64,000 bases of DNA from Paenibacillus cellulositrophicus (GTDB lineage: Bacteria; Bacillota; Bacilli; Paenibacillales; Paenibacillaceae): assembly GCF_009363095.1 (NCBI RefSeq), contig NZ_CP045295.1:310001-374000 (forward strand), given 5' to 3'. A program made the position numbers and the translations under genes. Positions 16,500-25,911 of the stretch are shown here, piece by piece; the stretch's first letter is position 1, and each line of letters begins with the position of its first letter. The notes under the pieces are model-generated. The model did no database searches. It was not told the origin of the DNA and worked only from the letters and a program-made list of their open reading frames with translations.

Positions 16500-17888
16500 A
16501 TGGAGGATGCTCTCCACAATACGAAGACCGAGAAAAATGAAGTTCTCTTGCTTCCCCGTGAAGGCCTCATTATTACGTTGCTTTGCATGACTGTTGTGTT
16601 GGTCACGATGAATACGGCCATGTTTAATTTGGCATTAAGCGATTTAAGCCACGAATATAACCTGCCTTCATCTATCGTTTCGTTGACCGTCACCGGCTAT
16701 TCGATCATGTTCGCCATCTCCTCGATCACCTACAGCCGGTTGTCTGATTTGGTTCCGCTTAACCGATTGTTCGGCATTAGTCTGGTTTTGACGGGAGGCG
16801 CCTCGGTTGGAGCGATGCTGAGTAACCATTTCTGGGTGCTGCTAACTGCCCGCATCGTGCAGGCTGCCGGGGCTGGGGCGGCACTCTCATTGTCCATAGT
16901 GCTCCTAGCCCGTTACATACCTCAGGTGCGCCGGGGGAAATCAATGACGTTCATCATGTCCTCCGTGTCACTGGGTTTTGGACTTGGCCCGGTGATTGGA
17001 GGCCTTGTGGTGCAATATCTCGGTTGGAAATATCTTTTTGCCATTACATCCTCGCTGCTGTGCATTGCCCCGCTGCTTATGTATTTTATTCCAAAAGAGT
17101 CGATGTCCAAACGGTCTTTCGATGTAATGGGAGCAGTGACACTGAGTGCAGGTACAGCAGGTCTGCTGCTATTTTTCACCAACTATCATCCCGTTGCCTT
17201 GGTGATCGGAATTTCAGGGATAATCGTCTTTACTCTGCATATCCGCCGAGCGAAACATCCATTTGTGCTGCCGTCATTATTAGCTAACAGAACCTATCTT
17301 ACGCTTGCTTTAATCGGGGTCTTAGCCTATTTATGCAACTTTGCAACGCTTTTTTTGCTGCCGCAAATGCTATTGAAACATTTTGGTTTGAGTGCAAGTC
17401 ATGCCGGATTTGTTATTTTTCCAGGTGCTATTTTGTCTACATTGCTATCAAGAAGGGTCGGGGCGATGATCGACGAGGGGGGAAGCAGCAGAATGCTGCG
17501 TACGACTCCTATGCTCGTATTATTAGCGGCCGTATTATTCGCAGGACTGGGCACCCACCTTTGGGTGGCCAATGTTTTTGTGTACATGCTGATGAATTTA
17601 GGCTTTGCTATCATTAGCAGCAGCGTTTCTAACGAAATTTCGTGCATACTCCCCTCTTCTCAGTTGGGTTCAGGAACGGGATTGTACCAACTGATGCAGT
17701 TTATCGGCGGCGCATTCAGCATTGCGGTGATGTCGAGTGCAATGGAATGGCAAAAGCATCTTCCGCCTAGCCAGACGTATGCCAACCTATTCTGGGGGCT
17801 TGCCGTGGTGGCGGCTATATCCAATTTGTGTGCCTTTCTGTACCTAAGACGAATAGCCCCAAAAGCCACATCGTCATCTTCATCTTAG
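16500..17888 (+). CDS. DHA2-type MFS exporter, Tet(K)/Tet(L)-like
   Basis: This 462-residue permease has about 13-14 helices. Residues YSRLSDLVPLNRLF form the helix 2-3 loop motif, and GFGLGPVIGGLVVQYLGWKYLF is the drug-antiporter motif C in helix 5. Overall organisation resembles Tet(K)/Tet(L), but identity appears only moderate, so tetracycline resistance cannot be claimed. A leader peptide precedes it and a TetR gene is divergent. The C-terminus is a short serine run. Confidence 0.8.
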   Translation: MEDALHNTKTEKNEVLLLPREGLIITLLCMTVVLVTMNTAMFNLALSDLSHEYNLPSSIVSLTVTGYSIMFAISSITYSRLSDLVPLNRLFGISLVLTGGASVGAMLSNHFWVLLTARIVQAAGAGAALSLSIVLLARYIPQVRRGKSMTFIMSSVSLGFGLGPVIGGLVVQYLGWKYLFAITSSLLCIAPLLMYFIPKESMSKRSFDVMGAVTLSAGTAGLLLFFTNYHPVALVIGISGIIVFTLHIRRAKHPFVLPSLLANRTYLTLALIGVLAYLCNFATLFLLPQMLLKHFGLSASHAGFVIFPGAILSTLLSRRVGAMIDEGGSSRMLRTTPMLVLLAAVLFAGLGTHLWVANVFVYMLMNLGFAIISSSVSNEISCILPSSQLGSGTGLYQLMQFIGGAFSIAVMSSAMEWQKHLPPSQTYANLFWGLAVVAAISNLCAFLYLRRIAPKATSSSSS

Positions 17889-18147
17889 CAAAGTTAATAT
17901 GGTATACATTAATTGATCGCACATATCAAATATGGTTAACCATATAAAGCCGCAGCAACGCAGCTTTTAAGCGGTTAAACTTCGATCTTCAGCATGAGAA
18001 TGTTCAAAGTTTATTTCATTAGGCAGTTGATTCAAGTCGAGTTGCTGTTCTAACATAGGGAGGATGCCACTTTGGTGTTAATGCCTGTAACTTCAATACC
18101 CTCAAAACGCACTACTTTTACAAGCCTATATCAGGAGGTAAATGCCC

Positions 18148-18882
18148 ATGATCCCAACAAGTGAATGGCTGTCCCAGTGGGAGCAGCAGCGTGACAAATT
18201 GAAATGCCCTGTAGATTTGAATGATTATTTTATTTTACCTGAAATGGCAGGCAAGCAGCTGGCAGTTATAGATTTCGGTCCCACCTCCATTCCTACCGGC
18301 CAAATTCTTGTCCGCGACCCGCTATGTTATTTGGGAAGTATAGGGGAGCAGCCTTATTTCCAAACGGCGTCCGTTGGAACCTACTCAGCCGAAGCCTGTG
18401 TGGTGAAGCCGGACGAGGATGGTGACTGTGCCCGCTATGCCGCCGTTCGTCTGCGATTTTCCGATGTTCCTGCCGTCCGGTTCGAGGAAGCTCTGATTGG
18501 GCATGAAGATATTTTAGGGATGGGGGACGGAGAGTTTTTTGGCTTCAATGTAGATGCCGGTCTGGCATGTATTTGCGATAAGCAGGCACATCAAGCTTTT
18601 TGCAACTTTGCTAGTCGGTGGCATCAAGAACATCCTGATGGCAATCTTTACGATGATTATTTTGCAGCCCTGTTTGCCAAGAGTTATCGCGAAAATCCAC
18701 AGTATCAACGCAATGGTGGCGATTGGCTAAACTGGAAAATTCCCGACACCGATTACCATATCCCCATGTTCCAATCCGGATTTGGCGATGGCGCTTATCC
18801 GGTTTATTGGGGATACGATCAAGCAGGTGAAATCTGCCAAATCGTCGTTCAGTTTATTGACATTCAATTGGCATATACGTAA
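18148..18882 (+). CDS. DUF4241 protein
   Basis: This 244-residue soluble protein matches DUF4241, with FFGFNVDAGLACICDKQA in the middle and MFQSGFGDGAYPVYWGYDQAG near the end, a pattern seen in proteins related to polymorphic-toxin immunity neighbourhoods. AGGAGG is nine bases from the ATG at 18148. The ATG six bases earlier is too close. No toxin gene is adjacent. The 258 bases before it (from 17889) hold no gene, only a weak hairpin. Function unknown. Confidence 0.7.
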   Translation: MIPTSEWLSQWEQQRDKLKCPVDLNDYFILPEMAGKQLAVIDFGPTSIPTGQILVRDPLCYLGSIGEQPYFQTASVGTYSAEACVVKPDEDGDCARYAAVRLRFSDVPAVRFEEALIGHEDILGMGDGEFFGFNVDAGLACICDKQAHQAFCNFASRWHQEHPDGNLYDDYFAALFAKSYRENPQYQRNGGDWLNWKIPDTDYHIPMFQSGFGDGAYPVYWGYDQAGEICQIVVQFIDIQLAYT

Positions 18883-18893
18883 GTCAGATCAAA

Positions 18894-18920
18894 GGAGAAC
18901 GACCGTCATAGGCGTTCTCC
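18894..18920 (+). terminator. terminator-like hairpin after the DUF4241 gene
   Basis: GGAGAACG pairs with CGTTCTCC 11 bases past the stop codon. The following TCCTCG is not a clean T tract. The rest of 18921-19152 shows no gene. Confidence 0.45.
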
Positions 18921-19152
18921 TCCTCGTCACACTGAAACTTTTATTGCCTCTCTTGCTAACTGCTGGGCGTAGCCTTCATCGAGGCCACACCACCAAAAAT
19001 CCTGGATGACGAGCTTCGATATATTCATCACTACAGTGAATACAGATGATTACCCCTGCTTGTTACATATGTACCACCCCTCCTTACTCCTCACATACAC
19101 CGGTATGATTTTACAATGTGAGTAAAGCCAGTCTTTTGCTCGTTTACGATGA

Positions 19153-20250
19153 CTATGAAAAGGTAGGAGCAGGGAGTTCATCAATTCTCAACCGAAGTAA
19201 ACTATATGGTTTTTCCCGCAGGTCTCTCCCATAATGAAATCTCGCCTGCCGATGTAATTGATTCACAATGACATATAAGTATTGATCGGGGCCAATCGAA
19301 AAAGTATCCGGCCATAAAATTCTCGGATCATGTGCGATGGTTTCCATTGCGCCATTCGGCAATATTTTCCGGATGCTATTATTTTCATAGTCTCCTGCAT
19401 AAACGGTTCCTTTTGAGCCGGTGATCATTCCGTCAGACGCACCTTTTTCCCCCCAATACTGCACATATTGAGATAAATTCATGTCCTGTATGCTTCTGTC
19501 TCTTAGGGCTTCTGTTGAGATCGAGAACAGTTGACGGCTGGTTAGCGGAGCATAAAATAAAACCTTACCATCCAGAGAAATCGCTAAACTATCGGAAGCC
19601 ATTCTAAAAGGGGAAGTTGAGCCGTCCGGGTTTCGATTCATCAAAATTCTACCTTCTACTTTTGGTAAAAAATTAGAATCAGGTGAAGTTGATACTGCCC
19701 CATTTAACCGTCTAAACGCTTTCCCATTTTCTAAATCCACGACGATAATAGCCCCTGGCCCTCTGGAAGAAGAATCCGTTATATATGCATAGCCTGCTCT
19801 TCCTACCCGAAAATCCAAACGGACGTCATTCAGATAAGTTGTTGGCAAAACAACATCTTCAGTAAAGGTATATACTCTCCTTATTGTGTTCGTGCTTAAA
19901 TCAACAGCAACTAATTTTGCTCCCCCTTGAATAGGTTCAGAAAAATTTGGTGCCCCTGTATCCAGTACCCAAAGTGTTCCTCTTCCGTCAGCAACGATAC
20001 TTTGGACACTGACGAAAGACATCGTAATATTCGCAGTATTAACCACATTGGTTTCTAAATTGGGATAAGCCTGCAACTGCCCCTTTACAATTTCCGCCAC
20101 AGTAAATTGGACATCGTCTCCCCATTTCGGAAAGCATACAAAAATACGACCGGTTTCCGAAACGCTGACACCAGTAGGCATAGCCCCGTAAAAAGCATGC
20201 ACTAGCTCAAACTGCCCAAAATACTTTTCCATAGGTAACATAGGTTGCAT
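19153..20250 (-). CDS. major royal jelly protein-like beta-propeller protein
   Basis: This 365-residue protein is a six-bladed beta-propeller of the MRJP/yellow/SMP-30-like group. GTLWVLDTGAPN, TYLNDVRLDFRVGRAGYAYITDSS and ASDSLAISLDGKVLFYAPL are signature segments. No signal peptide is visible. GGAGG lies before the ATG. Bacterial members are annotated as L-dopachrome tautomerase-related or gluconolactonase-like, with no proven substrate. It is followed upstream by two SDR genes on the same strand, suggesting a redox or detoxification cluster. Confidence 0.75.
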   Translation of the reverse strand: MQPMLPMEKYFGQFELVHAFYGAMPTGVSVSETGRIFVCFPKWGDDVQFTVAEIVKGQLQAYPNLETNVVNTANITMSFVSVQSIVADGRGTLWVLDTGAPNFSEPIQGGAKLVAVDLSTNTIRRVYTFTEDVVLPTTYLNDVRLDFRVGRAGYAYITDSSSRGPGAIIVVDLENGKAFRRLNGAVSTSPDSNFLPKVEGRILMNRNPDGSTSPFRMASDSLAISLDGKVLFYAPLTSRQLFSISTEALRDRSIQDMNLSQYVQYWGEKGASDGMITGSKGTVYAGDYENNSIRKILPNGAMETIAHDPRILWPDTFSIGPDQYLYVIVNQLHRQARFHYGRDLREKPYSLLRLRIDELPAPTFS

Positions 20251-20334
20251 GATATCCTCCTCATCAAATCTAAACGGATATCATCTATATATGATGAAAA
20301 TTTGATGTAGTGCCTGGTTCTTGTTAAATTCATT

Positions 20335-21117
20335 TCATTTGCTTCTATTTTTTAACCAGCTGTCAAATTCATTTGCAACAAGGCGTTCACCTGTTAATCC
20401 TTCAGATTGCTCGGAAGCAAGATAAACGATAGGTTTTGCCATAATTTCCGGCTTCAGAATCTGAGAGTTTCCTTCAAGTTCCCTTTTCACTTCCTCGGGT
20501 ATCATTCCGGTTACGGTGGCCCCGTCAGGAAGAAGCATATTTACCGTCACTCCAAATTCACGCAGGTCTTCAGCCATGATCAATGACAGGGACTCTGTCG
20601 CGGCACGAGAAGGGCCATATGGGACAAATCCTTTTCGTATCATCGTTTCATAATTCATCGATATATTGATGATTTTTCCTCTTCCCTGCTCGACCATCAG
20701 GGGAGCGAATCCCCGGGAGGTTAGGAAATAACCGGTCACATTTGTATCGATTAAATTTCGAAATCCTTCAGGAGTGACCTGATAGAAAGGCTGCGGTTCT
20801 GTAAGGAATTTTGGGTTTACAGTCCTCATGCCTATCCCTGCATTGTTCACGAGGACATCGATTTTCCCCCATTCCGCTTTTACCCAGTTCACTGCATCTT
20901 GCACCGATTCCTCTGTCCTGACATCCAATGGAAGTTCAAATACATTCGAATATCCCTCATCTTGAAGTTTTTTTACAGCTTCCGTCATTTTTGCTCCCGG
21001 ACGGGAGGCCACTGCAACAGTTGCTCCTTCAACAAGAAGTGCTTCTACCATGGCATATCCTAAGCCGCTTGATCCACCTGTAACAACAGCATGTACGCCA
21101 GTTAATACTTTTGCCAT
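20335..21117 (-). CDS. short-chain dehydrogenase/reductase
   Basis: This 260-residue SDR has GGSSGLGYAM in the cofactor site, NNAGIGM, serine in NISMNY and an altered active site region FVPYGPSRAATESL. The classical YxxxK here reads Y-G-P-S-R, with arginine in place of the catalytic lysine. That substitution may reduce or change activity. GAGGTGG before the ATG at 21117 decides the start. It lies in the same direction as the propeller gene, 84 bases away. Confidence 0.7.
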   Translation of the reverse strand: MAKVLTGVHAVVTGGSSGLGYAMVEALLVEGATVAVASRPGAKMTEAVKKLQDEGYSNVFELPLDVRTEESVQDAVNWVKAEWGKIDVLVNNAGIGMRTVNPKFLTEPQPFYQVTPEGFRNLIDTNVTGYFLTSRGFAPLMVEQGRGKIINISMNYETMIRKGFVPYGPSRAATESLSLIMAEDLREFGVTVNMLLPDGATVTGMIPEEVKRELEGNSQILKPEIMAKPIVYLASEQSEGLTGERLVANEFDSWLKNRSK

Positions 21118-21262
21118 TTTTTTCCACCTCATGTTGGGTTTAAATTTCTCCAAATGCAATCTTACTTTCATTATTTAAAAAACCTGGACTGGTTAATAAT
21201 CAGGAAAATCCCTACCACTATAGCATTATTATATCCCTAATTCCTGTGAAAAATATAAAAGT

Positions 21263-21297
21263 TGACCCTGTTAGTGTTCATAATCACCTCAGGGTCA
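21263..21297. terminator. terminator-like hairpin
   Basis: TGACCCTG (21263-21270) pairs with CAGGGTCA (21290-21297). On the minus strand it is followed by AACTTTTATATTT, so it probably ends the transcript of the GS39-like SDR and the small 54-residue ORF. Confidence 0.55.
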
Positions 21298-21392
21298 GCC
21301 TGACTTCATGACGATTTGGCTTGATGATTTGGGACTATAATGTGTTTCCATTAGGTTGGATCTGAAATATCAATTATACGAGTTCGACCCAA

Positions 21393-21557
21393 TTAGATGA
21401 TTGGATAATTCAACTTGTAACTCGGGTAGCAATAGTACGGTGGTCTAAGTCCAATTTTAGACATCGGCCAGGAATCCTCTATATAGACCATCTTTACTTT
21501 TTCATTTGAATGGTTTACTAGCAATAGCTTTACTTCTGGATTAAATTCATATCTCAA
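21393..21557 (-). CDS. small hypothetical protein (54 aa)
   Basis: A TTG at 21557 with AGGGAG eight bases upstream opens MRYEFNPEVKLLLVNHSNEK and ends YKLNYPII. The product is rich in tyrosine and proline at its end. It starts 18 bases after the stop of the upstream SDR gene and lies before a terminator, so it would be the second gene of that operon. No family recognised. The ribosome binding site and amino-acid composition argue for a real gene, but length makes this tentative. Confidence 0.4.
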   Translation of the reverse strand: MRYEFNPEVKLLLVNHSNEKVKMVYIEDSWPMSKIGLRPPYYCYPSYKLNYPII

Positions 21558-21575
21558 AGTGGTAACTCCCTTCCA

Positions 21576-22556
21576 TTAAGAATGTGTGGATTCTCCCCCA
21601 TCAACATGAAGAACTTGACCAGTAACAAAACGAGAATCATCAGAAGCAAGATAGACATAGGTTGGCGCAAGTTCAAATGGATGGGCAACTCGTTCCATTG
21701 GATTAAATGCCCCATATACAGCAACTTGGTCTGACGAGAAACTTGCTGAAATAAGTGGGGTCCAAATTCGGCCGGGGGCGACGGCATTGACTCGGATGCC
21801 TTGTTTCACGACATTTTTTGCCAAGGCACGTGTCCAGCCAACGATTGCGCCTTTTGTGGACGTATAATCAATCATTTGCTGCTCACCTACATACGTCACT
21901 ACTGAAGAAGTGCCTATGATTGAGCTGCCTGGTTTTAAATGGGGAAGCGCTGCTCTAGTTGTGTAAAAATGAGAGTATATATTTACTTTGAAGGTGTCAT
22001 CAAATTGCTCATCCGTAATGTCAAGCAGACTTAATTGTTGAAATTGAATGCCCACGTGGTTACAAAGAATATCTAGACGTCCAAACGTATTTACTGTTTG
22101 TTCTACAATGGAGATACACTGTTGTTTGTCTCGCAAGTCACCAGGCATTAGAATACAACGTTGTCCGAGTTGTTCAATCCTCGTTTTTGTTCTATTTGCA
22201 TCCTCATGTTCATCTAAGTATGAAATAGCAACATCTGCTCCTTCTTTAGCAAACGCAATTGCAACTGCTGCACCAATACCACTGTCACCTCCTGTAATAA
22301 GTGCAACTTTTCCTGTTAACTTTCCGCTCCCTTTATAATTCGGATTTTCGATAATTGGAAGGGGTACCATTAATTTTTCCACGCCTGGATGGCGGAGCTG
22401 GCGCTGTTCAGGCAAACTTATCGGAATTTCTTCGTAACGTGTGATTTTCCCATAGTTAGGGTACATAGGATAAGGTTGAGTTATCATGTTCGCTTTAAAC
22501 ATTTGTTGCATTTGTTTTATTTGGTCTAATTGATGACTTTGGTCCTTTTGATCCAT
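21576..22556 (-). CDS. SDR family general-stress-type oxidoreductase (GS39/YhxC-like)
   Basis: This 326-residue SDR has a long N-terminal arm ([16 protein letters not shown], then [11 protein letters not shown]) before the Rossmann core, as in the GS39/YdaD, YhdF and YhxC stress proteins of Bacilli. [16 protein letters not shown] binds NAD(P), TSSVV carries the serine and YTSTKGAI the Tyr-Lys pair. AGGAGG-like sequence lies before the ATG at 22556. The gene is visibly richer in A+T than the flanking enzyme genes, a possible sign of different origin. Such proteins are general-stress induced. Reaction unknown. Confidence 0.8.
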   Translation of the reverse strand: MDQKDQSHQLDQIKQMQQMFKANMITQPYPMYPNYGKITRYEEIPISLPEQRQLRHPGVEKLMVPLPIIENPNYKGSGKLTGKVALITGGDSGIGAAVAIAFAKEGADVAISYLDEHEDANRTKTRIEQLGQRCILMPGDLRDKQQCISIVEQTVNTFGRLDILCNHVGIQFQQLSLLDITDEQFDDTFKVNIYSHFYTTRAALPHLKPGSSIIGTSSVVTYVGEQQMIDYTSTKGAIVGWTRALAKNVVKQGIRVNAVAPGRIWTPLISASFSSDQVAVYGAFNPMERVAHPFELAPTYVYLASDDSRFVTGQVLHVDGGESTHS

Positions 22557-22755
22557 GGAAACCTCCTATAGAAATAATTTTCTTCTATAGGATGTATATG
22601 TTGTTTACTGCAAATAAAGCAAAAAAATTGTTTGCTTATCGACACAGAAGCCTATTTTTCCTCATAAGAGACAGCATTTTACGTTATTGAACTGACCTTT
22701 AGACAAGGATCTTTACTCATAATTTTAGCCCCTTCCAGCATTTAAAACGAAAAAA

Positions 22756-22773
22756 AGCCGCAACTATGCGGCT
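22756..22773 (-). terminator. rho-independent terminator of the GNAT gene
   Basis: On the minus strand AGCCGCA pairs with TGCGGCT and is followed by seven T residues. It is 24 bases past the stop codon and nearly identical to the terminator at 13544. Confidence 0.75.
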
Positions 22774-22796
22774 GCCTTCAATATTTATTGAGATCG

Positions 22797-23285
22797 CTAC
22801 TCTGCCTTAGAAGGCAGCTTAAAAACATATTCTTCGACTTCCTCCGCACGTGCATTGGAAAACCCCTTGTCTTCACCACTAATCTTAAATCCGCATTTTT
22901 CCAATATCCGAATAGAAGCTGTATTATCTTTTGCTGCACGAGCAAATAAGGGACGAATGTTTACATAGTCAAGAAGTTGAGAAAGTGATCTAGTTGCAAT
23001 ACCTCTTCCCCAATACTCTCGTCCGATCCAGTAGCTGACTTCTGGTTCACCAAACTGTTCAAAACTCGAAACATGCCCCGCCACTTGATCGTTAAAAAGC
23101 ACGGTCTTTTTTATAATCCGATCATCGTCTAATATCTTGTGCCAGTGAGACATAAAGGCGATCTTATCCGTTGGATCTTTGGCAGTAAAGGCAGCCATAT
23201 GGTTGGCAGTCTTGTCCAATTGCTGCTCAAAAAATATCGGCAAGTCATCTTTATTCACGTCTCGCAATATCACTTCGTTATTCAT
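22797..23285 (-). CDS. GNAT family N-acetyltransferase
   Basis: This 162-residue RimJ/RimL-type acetyltransferase contains SYWIGREYWGRGIATRSLSQ, the acetyl-CoA pyrophosphate loop (R-G-x-A-T), and ends ASIRILEKCGFKISGEDKG, the usual last strand and helix. GAGGTGG precedes the ATG. It follows the YcaQ-like gene by 82 bases on the same strand. Acceptor substrate unknown. Small molecules or protein N-termini are both possible. Confidence 0.8.
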   Translation of the reverse strand: MNNEVILRDVNKDDLPIFFEQQLDKTANHMAAFTAKDPTDKIAFMSHWHKILDDDRIIKKTVLFNDQVAGHVSSFEQFGEPEVSYWIGREYWGRGIATRSLSQLLDYVNIRPLFARAAKDNTASIRILEKCGFKISGEDKGFSNARAEEVEEYVFKLPSKAE

Positions 23286-23367
23286 ATTTCCACCTCACTA
23301 AGTGATGTTTTCCGAACCGAACGAAAACGCCTTTTGAAAACGGCCTTTCATTGGGGAAATGAAAATA

Positions 23368-24561
23368 TCAGTCCATAGACTCTGTCGAAATCGTCCCGCA
23401 TCCGTTGAATAATGCGAAATGTTGAAAACAATGGTTCATTGCTGTTCGCAACTGCTTTGTTGGCTGTATGCCGTTTTCGTACCATACATTTTTAACAACG
23501 AGTGTTCCGGTTTTTCGCTCCGCGATGACTTCGGCTCGTCCGATTAGGCTTTCTCCATATAATAGAGGCAGCACATAATAACCGAATTTCCGTTTGATTG
23601 CAGGCGTGTAAATCTCCCAGGTGTAATCGAAGCCAAACAATTCGCTGATCAGCTTTCTGTCCCAAATCAAATTGTCCAGCGGGGCAATCAGCTCGCAGCG
23701 AAATTTCGGTTCAGGATTTTGCAGGACAGCTTCAATTAACGGCAAGTCCTCTGCGCGGCAGTACAGCGTATCCTTCAATTGCTCTACGGCAATAGCCACA
23801 ATGCGAGCTTCGTCCAACAACTGGCGGAAAACCTCGTTACGCTGCTCCGCTTTCAATCCCCATATGTTCAGCCAAGCATCGGATGCCCGATTCCATAACA
23901 GGCCAACAGCACCGATCCGGCGCAGTACCCGCCACTTGTGATGATCAAGCTCTGCCTTCAGCGGCTCCGACGCATTCAGCAGATTTGGCGGTATGTATTT
24001 CTCGGCGATATCGTAATATTTACGTGTTCCTTTTTTATGATGGATAATCAACTCGCCTGTCGAGTACATCTGTTCCAGCACCGACCGGGAGGTATTGTTT
24101 CCGCCGCTCCAGTGGATGGCCGATTGCCACGAGAAATTCCCATCCAATTGTAGATCATCCGAGCTTAGCGCACCGTGATTGTGGATGTGAACCCGCACTT
24201 GCTCAGTCAACTCTTCCATTCCGGGGTAGCGCTTGGCATGTTGTCGGGCGGCCTGCCTGTACCGCTCAAAATACGGCCAGTCCTCGAGAGGTATAATAGC
24301 GAGATTCTTGTCAGGATAATCGATCAGGAATCTATCTTTATACAGCAGCTCGTCGAGCATGTTCTTGGTAAATCCTTTGATTCGCGACTGCAGCACCAAT
24401 TCGGCATTTTTTCCGCAAACATCGATGGGATCGTATTGAATACAGCCGACCTGCCGCACAAAATCCAATACTCCCTCCTTTCCAGCAAATTGATATTCAC
24501 CTAAGAGCCCGTGCTTCAATAACAGAAATTGTCTTGCCTGGCGGTTTGTCAATTCGATCAT
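23368..24561 (-). CDS. YcaQ/AlkX-type winged-helix DNA glycosylase family protein
   Basis: This 397-residue protein belongs to the HTH_42 (DUF1006) family of tandem winged helices. The motif VGCIQYDPIDV (residues about 34-44) contains Q-Y-D, equivalent to the QxD catalytic motif of E. coli YcaQ/AlkX, a glycosylase that unhooks interstrand crosslinks. Other family segments are RIKGFTKNMLDELLY and LIAPLDNLIWDRKLI. The start overlaps the stop of a short upstream ORF (ATGA), so translation is probably coupled. Repair activity is inferred from the family and the motif. Confidence 0.75.
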   Translation of the reverse strand: MIELTNRQARQFLLLKHGLLGEYQFAGKEGVLDFVRQVGCIQYDPIDVCGKNAELVLQSRIKGFTKNMLDELLYKDRFLIDYPDKNLAIIPLEDWPYFERYRQAARQHAKRYPGMEELTEQVRVHIHNHGALSSDDLQLDGNFSWQSAIHWSGGNNTSRSVLEQMYSTGELIIHHKKGTRKYYDIAEKYIPPNLLNASEPLKAELDHHKWRVLRRIGAVGLLWNRASDAWLNIWGLKAEQRNEVFRQLLDEARIVAIAVEQLKDTLYCRAEDLPLIEAVLQNPEPKFRCELIAPLDNLIWDRKLISELFGFDYTWEIYTPAIKRKFGYYVLPLLYGESLIGRAEVIAERKTGTLVVKNVWYENGIQPTKQLRTAMNHCFQHFALFNGCGTISTESMD

Positions 24562-24746
24562 GAACGCATCGACTCCTTAACGAAACATTCGGGAGCCGCT
24601 TGCACAAGATGACGGATGGCGGAGTTACTTATCTCAATATAGTCATTATTTACTTCTTGCCATAATGGCGGAATCCATTCGGGAACTTCGTCTGCAATCC
24701 TCTTTCCTAATACCGAAAATGGCTCTTTTTCAACGATTCCAACCAC
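24558..24746 (-). pseudogene. truncated GyrI-like (effector-binding) ORF coupled to the AlkX-like gene
   Basis: A GTG at 24746 behind AGGGGG opens VVGIVEKEPFSVLGKRI, then WIPPLWQEVNNDYIEIS, which matches the first third of AraC effector-binding/GyrI-like domains (usually about 155 residues). The frame stops after 62 residues in an ATGA overlap with the next gene. It may be a decayed gene kept as a coupling ORF, or a true small protein. The domain match is from the pattern only. Confidence 0.45.
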
Positions 24747-24921
24747 GCCTATTCCCCCTATCTGTGGAAAACGCACAAACAAACACATGTTCCCATACAT
24801 TTTACCATTATCTAGAGAATAAAAACAAGAAGGATTGAAAAATAACACTCGCCCGATCGGATCTTCCAAGGAAAAGGGGCACCCGATTTCGAGTGCCCCT
24901 TCAACCTCTATCACCAATCCT

Positions 24922-25761
24922 TCATCGTCTGTTGACGGCTGATGAATAGACGACCGGGAAATGATCGCCCATCAGAATGTCCCCTTTGTTAACCGTGACA
25001 TATGACAGCATCGGATGGCTGCCGTCCGGGTCGTAACGGGTATGTCCCGGCATGTAGTGAACGGCGATTGCCCGCCGTTTGCGCTCCGAACGGTTGTGGG
25101 GGCTTCCGTGCCAAGTGAGGCAATGGTGGTAGCCAACCTGCCCTTTCTTGATTTCAAACGGTACCGCTTCCACTTTTGCTTCCTTCGGCAGCAGCTCCGG
25201 CTGACGATGGTAAGGCATGAAATCGGGCGTATTCGCCAAATAGGTTTGATGATTCCCCCACTTATGGCTGCCGGGCACCATCCACATGCAGCCGTTCTCG
25301 ATGACCGCATCGTCGAGCGCGACCCAAGCGCTGACTAAATCCGCGGGCTGTATGATCGGCCAAAGCGGGTGGTCCTGGTGCCAGTGTGTCGGACCGCCGG
25401 AGACGGGCGGTTTATATTGGATTTGATCATGCCATATCCGCAGCGTATCGGTGACGCACAGTTGGGCGATCTCCTCACAAATGACCGGGTGAGCGGCGTG
25501 CTGAAAGAAAGCGTCGCTGGCCATCCAAATGTTGACGATTTGCACCACTTTCTCACTGACCGTCATTTTCATCCCCTCATGAAGGGAATCGCTGCTTTCA
25601 GCAAGCATGTTTCGGTTCAGTACCGGTTTATTCACCGACTTCCCTTCCATGACTAAATCAAGCTCTTCGCGCAGTCGCTCCACTTCCTCATCGTTTAAGA
25701 CAATGCCGCCCTTCACAAAACCGTTTTTCTCGAATTCAGCCAATTGTTTTGCATTCAGCAA
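24922..25761 (-). CDS. phytanoyl-CoA dioxygenase (PhyH) family protein
   Basis: This 279-residue Fe(II)/2-oxoglutarate dioxygenase has HWHQDHPLWP (about residue 125) with the H-x-D metal ligands, the distal histidine in HHCLTWHGSP, and RRAIAVHYMP with the 2-oxoglutarate-binding arginine. The facial triad is intact, so it is probably active. The start is TTG at 25761 or the next CTG, behind GTGAGG. It is divergent from an AraC gene that probably regulates it. The hydroxylated substrate is unknown. Confidence 0.8.
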   Translation of the reverse strand: MLNAKQLAEFEKNGFVKGGIVLNDEEVERLREELDLVMEGKSVNKPVLNRNMLAESSDSLHEGMKMTVSEKVVQIVNIWMASDAFFQHAAHPVICEEIAQLCVTDTLRIWHDQIQYKPPVSGGPTHWHQDHPLWPIIQPADLVSAWVALDDAVIENGCMWMVPGSHKWGNHQTYLANTPDFMPYHRQPELLPKEAKVEAVPFEIKKGQVGYHHCLTWHGSPHNRSERKRRAIAVHYMPGHTRYDPDGSHPMLSYVTVNKGDILMGDHFPVVYSSAVNRR

Positions 25762-25911
25762 CTTACCTCACGCTCCCGCCCGTTTTATAATGATGGATGT
25801 AAACGCCTTCTATAGATTTATCATAGATGGTATGCTCATTATTGTATTTTCCGAAATCCATCATCTTTTTGGGTATTTGCAAGTTTAAGCTTCAGACGGA
25901 GGAGATTGGTC

